In this document: in pieces, positions 13,537-15,923 of the stretch
Layout of the letters: each line of letters opens with the position of its first letter
How positions within the stretch are numbered: the stretch's first letter is position 1
Assembly (NCBI GenBank): GCA_045535635.1
Contig: JAZSLZ010000013.1
Coordinates: 1 to 15,923 of the forward strand
Reading direction: 5' to 3'
Source: RGIG8700 sp045535635
GTDB lineage: Bacteria; Bacillota; Clostridia; RGIG6154
Length of the DNA: 15,923 bases
Program-made: the position numbers and the translations under genes
Notes under the pieces: generated by a model
The model's input: only the letters and a program-made list of their open reading frames with translations
Told to the model about the DNA's origin: nothing
Databases searched by the model: none

Positions 13537-14109
13537 ATGGATAATAAAGATATTATACCTGAAACTGAAAAAATTGTTGAAGAAGCAGCAAAGAAAAGCT
13601 TTGGAAGAGAGCTTCTTGAGTGGGTTTTCTCCATTGTTATTGCTATTGTTATTGCTCTTATTATAAGACAATTTATTTTTACAGTAGTTAAAGTTGACGG
13701 TGCTTCTATGCAGCCAACTCTTCAGCATAATGACAGACTTATTGTTTGGAGACTTGGTTATAAACCTGATAATGGTGATATTATTGTTCTTCATCAGGAG
13801 GGAAAACTTCCATATATTAAAAGAATAATTGCTGTTGAAGGTCAGACAGTTGATATAGATTTTGTTACACATAAAGTTTTTGTTGACGGTGTTGAGCTTG
13901 AAGAAAATTACATTAAAGAACCAACTATGCGTTCTGGTGATGTTAACTTTCCTGTAACCGTTGATGAGGGTTGTGTATTTGTATTAGGTGATAACAGAAA
14001 TGATAGCCGTGACAGTAGATTTTCCGACGTTGGAATGGTAAAAAGGGAAGACATTCTTGGTAAAACAATACTTAGATTTTTCCCATTCTCAGAAATAAAG
14101 ACATATTAA
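13537..14109 (+). CDS. lepB: Type I signal peptidase
   Basis: Signal peptidase I removes signal peptides from exported proteins at the outer face of the cytoplasmic membrane. The 190-residue protein is of the short Gram-positive type with one N-terminal membrane anchor (about residues 28-50). The catalytic Ser57 lies in GASMQPTL and Lys95 in YIKRIIAVEGQ. The conserved box GDNRNDSRDSR is at 151-161. The ribosome binding site GAAAGG is about 10 bases before the ATG, slightly far. The gene lies between two hairpins and precedes ylqF, a common order in Clostridia and Bacilli. Confidence 0.96.
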   Translation: MDNKDIIPETEKIVEEAAKKSFGRELLEWVFSIVIAIVIALIIRQFIFTVVKVDGASMQPTLQHNDRLIVWRLGYKPDNGDIIVLHQEGKLPYIKRIIAVEGQTVDIDFVTHKVFVDGVELEENYIKEPTMRSGDVNFPVTVDEGCVFVLGDNRNDSRDSRFSDVGMVKREDILGKTILRFFPFSEIKTY

Positions 14110-14112
14110 TTT

Positions 14113-14143
14113 TAACCCCATATTCTGAATATGGGGTTATTTA
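14113..14143 (+). terminator. Hairpin between lepB and ylqF, possible partial terminator
   Basis: Bases 14113-14124 pair perfectly with 14128-14139 (12 bp, four G-C pairs, loop CTG). Only TTT follows before the ylqF ribosome binding site at 14146-14153, so it may work as an attenuator or an mRNA-stabilising stem rather than a full stop. Confidence 0.5.
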
Positions 14144-14159
14144 ATAAAGGAGGAATAAG

Positions 14160-15008
14160 ATGAACATTCAATGGTTTCCGGGACACATGGCAAAGACAAG
14201 AAAACAAATAGCTGATGATTTAAAGCTTGTTGATATAATTTATGAGCTTACAGATGCCCGTGTTCCTGAGTCAGGGAGAAATCCCGAAATTGATGCATTG
14301 GCACAAAACAAACCAAGAATTCTTATTTTAAATAAATGTGATATGGCAGATGAAGAAGCTAACAATAAGTGGATTGAATATTATAAATCAAAAGGCATAA
14401 CTGCGGTTTTAGTTTCTGCAATTAATGGTACAGGCATCAATAAGCTTAATTCTCTTACAAAAGATATTCTTGATGACAAGGTAAAAGCAAAAGCTGCAAA
14501 AGGAATTGTTGGGGAAAGCATAAGAGCAATGATTGTTGGAATACCAAATGTCGGTAAATCATCACTTATTAATAAGCTTTCAGGAAGAGCAGGGACAAAA
14601 ACAGGTGACAGACCTGGTGTTACAAAGGGAAAACAGTGGATTACATTAAAAAGCGGTACTATGCTTTTAGACACACCTGGCATTTTGTGGCCTAAATTTG
14701 ATGATGAAGTGATTGGTCAAAAACTTGCGTTTTCAGGTGCAATTAAAGATGAAATTATAGACATTGAAGAACTTGCTTTATATTTCATAGAATTTATGAA
14801 AAATCAATATCCTGATAATCTTAAAGAAAGATATAAGATAACCGACCTTGATAAAGAAAATGTAGATATTATGTTTGATATTGGTAAAAAACGAGGTTGC
14901 GTTATTAGCGGTGGTGATATTGATTACACTAGAGCTGCTAAACTTATTATGGACGATTTCAGAAGTTGTAATTTAGGAAAACTTTCTTTAGAATTTCCGG
15001 AGGAGTGA
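14160..15008 (+). CDS. ylqF: Ribosome biogenesis GTPase YlqF/RbgA
   Basis: RbgA is an essential GTPase in B. subtilis, needed for late assembly of the 50S subunit. The order of its GTP motifs is circularly permuted, as expected for the family: G4 NKCD at 58-61 and SA at 86-87 come before G1 GIPNVGKS at 127-134, Thr155 of G2, and G3 DTPG at 171-174. His9 in WFPGHM is the catalytic histidine of this family. The length of 282 residues equals that of the B. subtilis protein, and the C-terminal helical domain is present. AAAGGAGG lies 6 bases before the ATG. rnhB follows after 3 bases, so the two are translationally close. Confidence 0.97.
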   Translation: MNIQWFPGHMAKTRKQIADDLKLVDIIYELTDARVPESGRNPEIDALAQNKPRILILNKCDMADEEANNKWIEYYKSKGITAVLVSAINGTGINKLNSLTKDILDDKVKAKAAKGIVGESIRAMIVGIPNVGKSSLINKLSGRAGTKTGDRPGVTKGKQWITLKSGTMLLDTPGILWPKFDDEVIGQKLAFSGAIKDEIIDIEELALYFIEFMKNQYPDNLKERYKITDLDKENVDIMFDIGKKRGCVISGGDIDYTRAAKLIMDDFRSCNLGKLSLEFPEE

Positions 15009-15011
15009 ATT

Positions 15012-15608
15012 ATGTACGAAATAGAACAGGAACTTTGGGAGCAAGGTTATGAATTGATTGCAGGTGTTGATGAAGTGGGTAGAGGCCCGCTTGCAGGACC
15101 TGTTGTTTCTGCTGCAGTGGTACTTAGAAAAGGTCAGATTATTGAAGGTGTAACAGATTCAAAAAAAATATCAGAAGCTAAAAGGGAAAAGCTGATTGAT
15201 AAAATTATTCAGGAAGCTGTTGCATACAGTATTTCTTTTGTTGATGAAAAAGTCATTGATGATATTAATATAAGAAATGCAACATTTAAGGCAATGAATG
15301 AAGCAATTGATTCGTTAAGTGTTAAACCTGATTTTGTGCTTATTGACGGAAATGCTATTGAGGGTGTTGAAATTCCGCATAAAACGGTTATAAAGGGAGA
15401 TTTAAACTGTAATTGTATTGCCGCAGCCTCAATTGTTGCCAAAGTAACTAGAGACAGATTTATGGTAAATCTTGCAGAAAAGTATCCCGAATATAATTTT
15501 GAAAAGCACAAAGGATATGGAACAAAGCTTCATTATGAAAAATTAAAGGAGTATGGAATTTCTGAAGTTCACAGAAAAACATTCCTTAAAAATTTAGGAG
15601 AAAAATAA
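15012..15608 (+). CDS. rnhB: Ribonuclease HII
   Basis: RNase HII removes ribonucleotides misincorporated into DNA and helps clear RNA-DNA hybrids. The 198 residues are of normal bacterial size. The four metal ligands are visible: Asp20-Glu21 in AGVDEVGRGPLAGP, Asp112 in VLIDGN and Asp130 in VIKGD. The conserved TDSKKIS and AASIVAKVTRDRFM segments are present, and the C-terminus has KHKGYGTKLHYEKL. GGAGGAG overlaps the end of ylqF and serves its start. The stop shares one base with the yraN start (TAATG). Confidence 0.97.
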   Translation: MYEIEQELWEQGYELIAGVDEVGRGPLAGPVVSAAVVLRKGQIIEGVTDSKKISEAKREKLIDKIIQEAVAYSISFVDEKVIDDINIRNATFKAMNEAIDSLSVKPDFVLIDGNAIEGVEIPHKTVIKGDLNCNCIAAASIVAKVTRDRFMVNLAEKYPEYNFEKHKGYGTKLHYEKLKEYGISEVHRKTFLKNLGEK

Positions 15609-15923
15609 TGTTCCTTTTTAAAAGTACGACGGTTGGAGATATGGGGGAAAAAGAAGCTGTAAAATTTTTGAAAAAGAACGGCTACAAAATCCTTGAAACT
15701 AATTTTAAAACTAAATTTGGGGAAATAGATATAATAGCAAAGAAAGATAAATATACTTGCTTTGTTGAAGTTAAAACAAGAAGTTCAGAAAAATATGGAG
15801 AACCAAAAGAAGCAGTAAACTTTCATAAACAGAAAAAAATTTTATCTGTTGCAAAATATTATCTTGCAAAACAAAAAGAAGATACACTGTGCAGATTTGA
15901 TGTTATTGAGGTTAAATACAATA
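15608..15923 (+). CDS. yraN: YraN/UPF0102 family predicted endonuclease, 3' end outside window
   Basis: The first 105 codons are seen and the frame stays open to the window end. The sequence matches the UPF0102 family, small proteins with a PD-(D/E)XK nuclease-like fold whose cellular role is not settled. The expected motifs are GEKEAVKFLKKNGY at 13-26, FGEIDIIA at 37-44 with Glu39 and Asp41, FVEVKTR at 52-58 with Glu54 and Lys56, and RFDVIEV near the end. AGGAG is 7 bases before the ATG, and the start overlaps the rnhB stop by one base. The rnhB-yraN pairing is common in Clostridia. Confidence 0.94.
   Translation, partial: MFLFKSTTVGDMGEKEAVKFLKKNGYKILETNFKTKFGEIDIIAKKDKYTCFVEVKTRSSEKYGEPKEAVNFHKQKKILSVAKYYLAKQKEDTLCRFDVIEVKYN

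Noticed and set aside
13510..13872. Antisense open frame of 120 codons opposite lepB
   Set aside because: Asn- and Phe-rich shadow with no similarity to known families; lepB on the other strand is certain.

Overview
The window looks like chromosomal core DNA of an AT-rich, spore-forming member of the Firmicutes, most likely class Clostridia. The evidence is the strong AT bias, AGGAGG-type ribosome binding sites, an intact sporulation sigma factor gene (sigK) and the order rplS-lepB-ylqF(rbgA)-rnhB-yraN, which is typical of low-GC Gram-positives. No mobile element, CRISPR array, tRNA or rRNA was seen. Coding density is very high and no gap between genes exceeds about 160 bases.

Layout. (1) 1-1925: the 3' part of a YfbR-like HD-domain phosphohydrolase gene, overlapping by 4 bases a D-2-hydroxyacid dehydrogenase gene. 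(2) 1924-1964: a perfect 18-bp hairpin that touches the stop codons of two convergent genes. (3) 3642-1963, minus strand: rqcH, the ribosome quality-control NFACT protein. (4) 3643-3794: a divergent promoter region. (5) 3795-8940: five co-directional genes, bfd-like [2Fe-2S] protein, malic enzyme, DUF1846 protein, metY and metA, spaced 18 to 35 bases (DUF1846 from its corrected start), ending at a Rho-independent terminator. (6) 9068-9754: sigK with its pro-sequence. (7) 9821-12985: rnhA followed closely by two tandem GH28 family genes, behind one strong promoter. (8) 13008-15923: rplS with its own promoter and a structured leader, a terminator, then lepB, ylqF, rnhB and the start of yraN.

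How the genes fit together. MetA has the Glu111 signature of acetyl-CoA use, and MetY is an O-acetylhomoserine sulfhydrylase, so together they convert homoserine plus sulfide to homocysteine. The malic enzyme could supply pyruvate and reducing power, and the roles of the BFD-like protein and the DUF1846 protein in that operon are open. The last block is translation and secretion housekeeping. Three of the start sites supported by ribosome binding sites lie downstream of the longest open frame: rqcH at 3642, the DUF1846 gene at a TTG at 5209, and sigK at 9068.

I do not see a clearly new multi-gene system. The stretches most worth a second look are the pair of signal-less GH28 proteins that keep the catalytic aspartates but lack the canonical His and Arg, the DUF1846 gene inside a methionine operon, the sigK promoter with overlapping signals, and an rqcH with Glu-Arg in place of the Asp-Arg motif.
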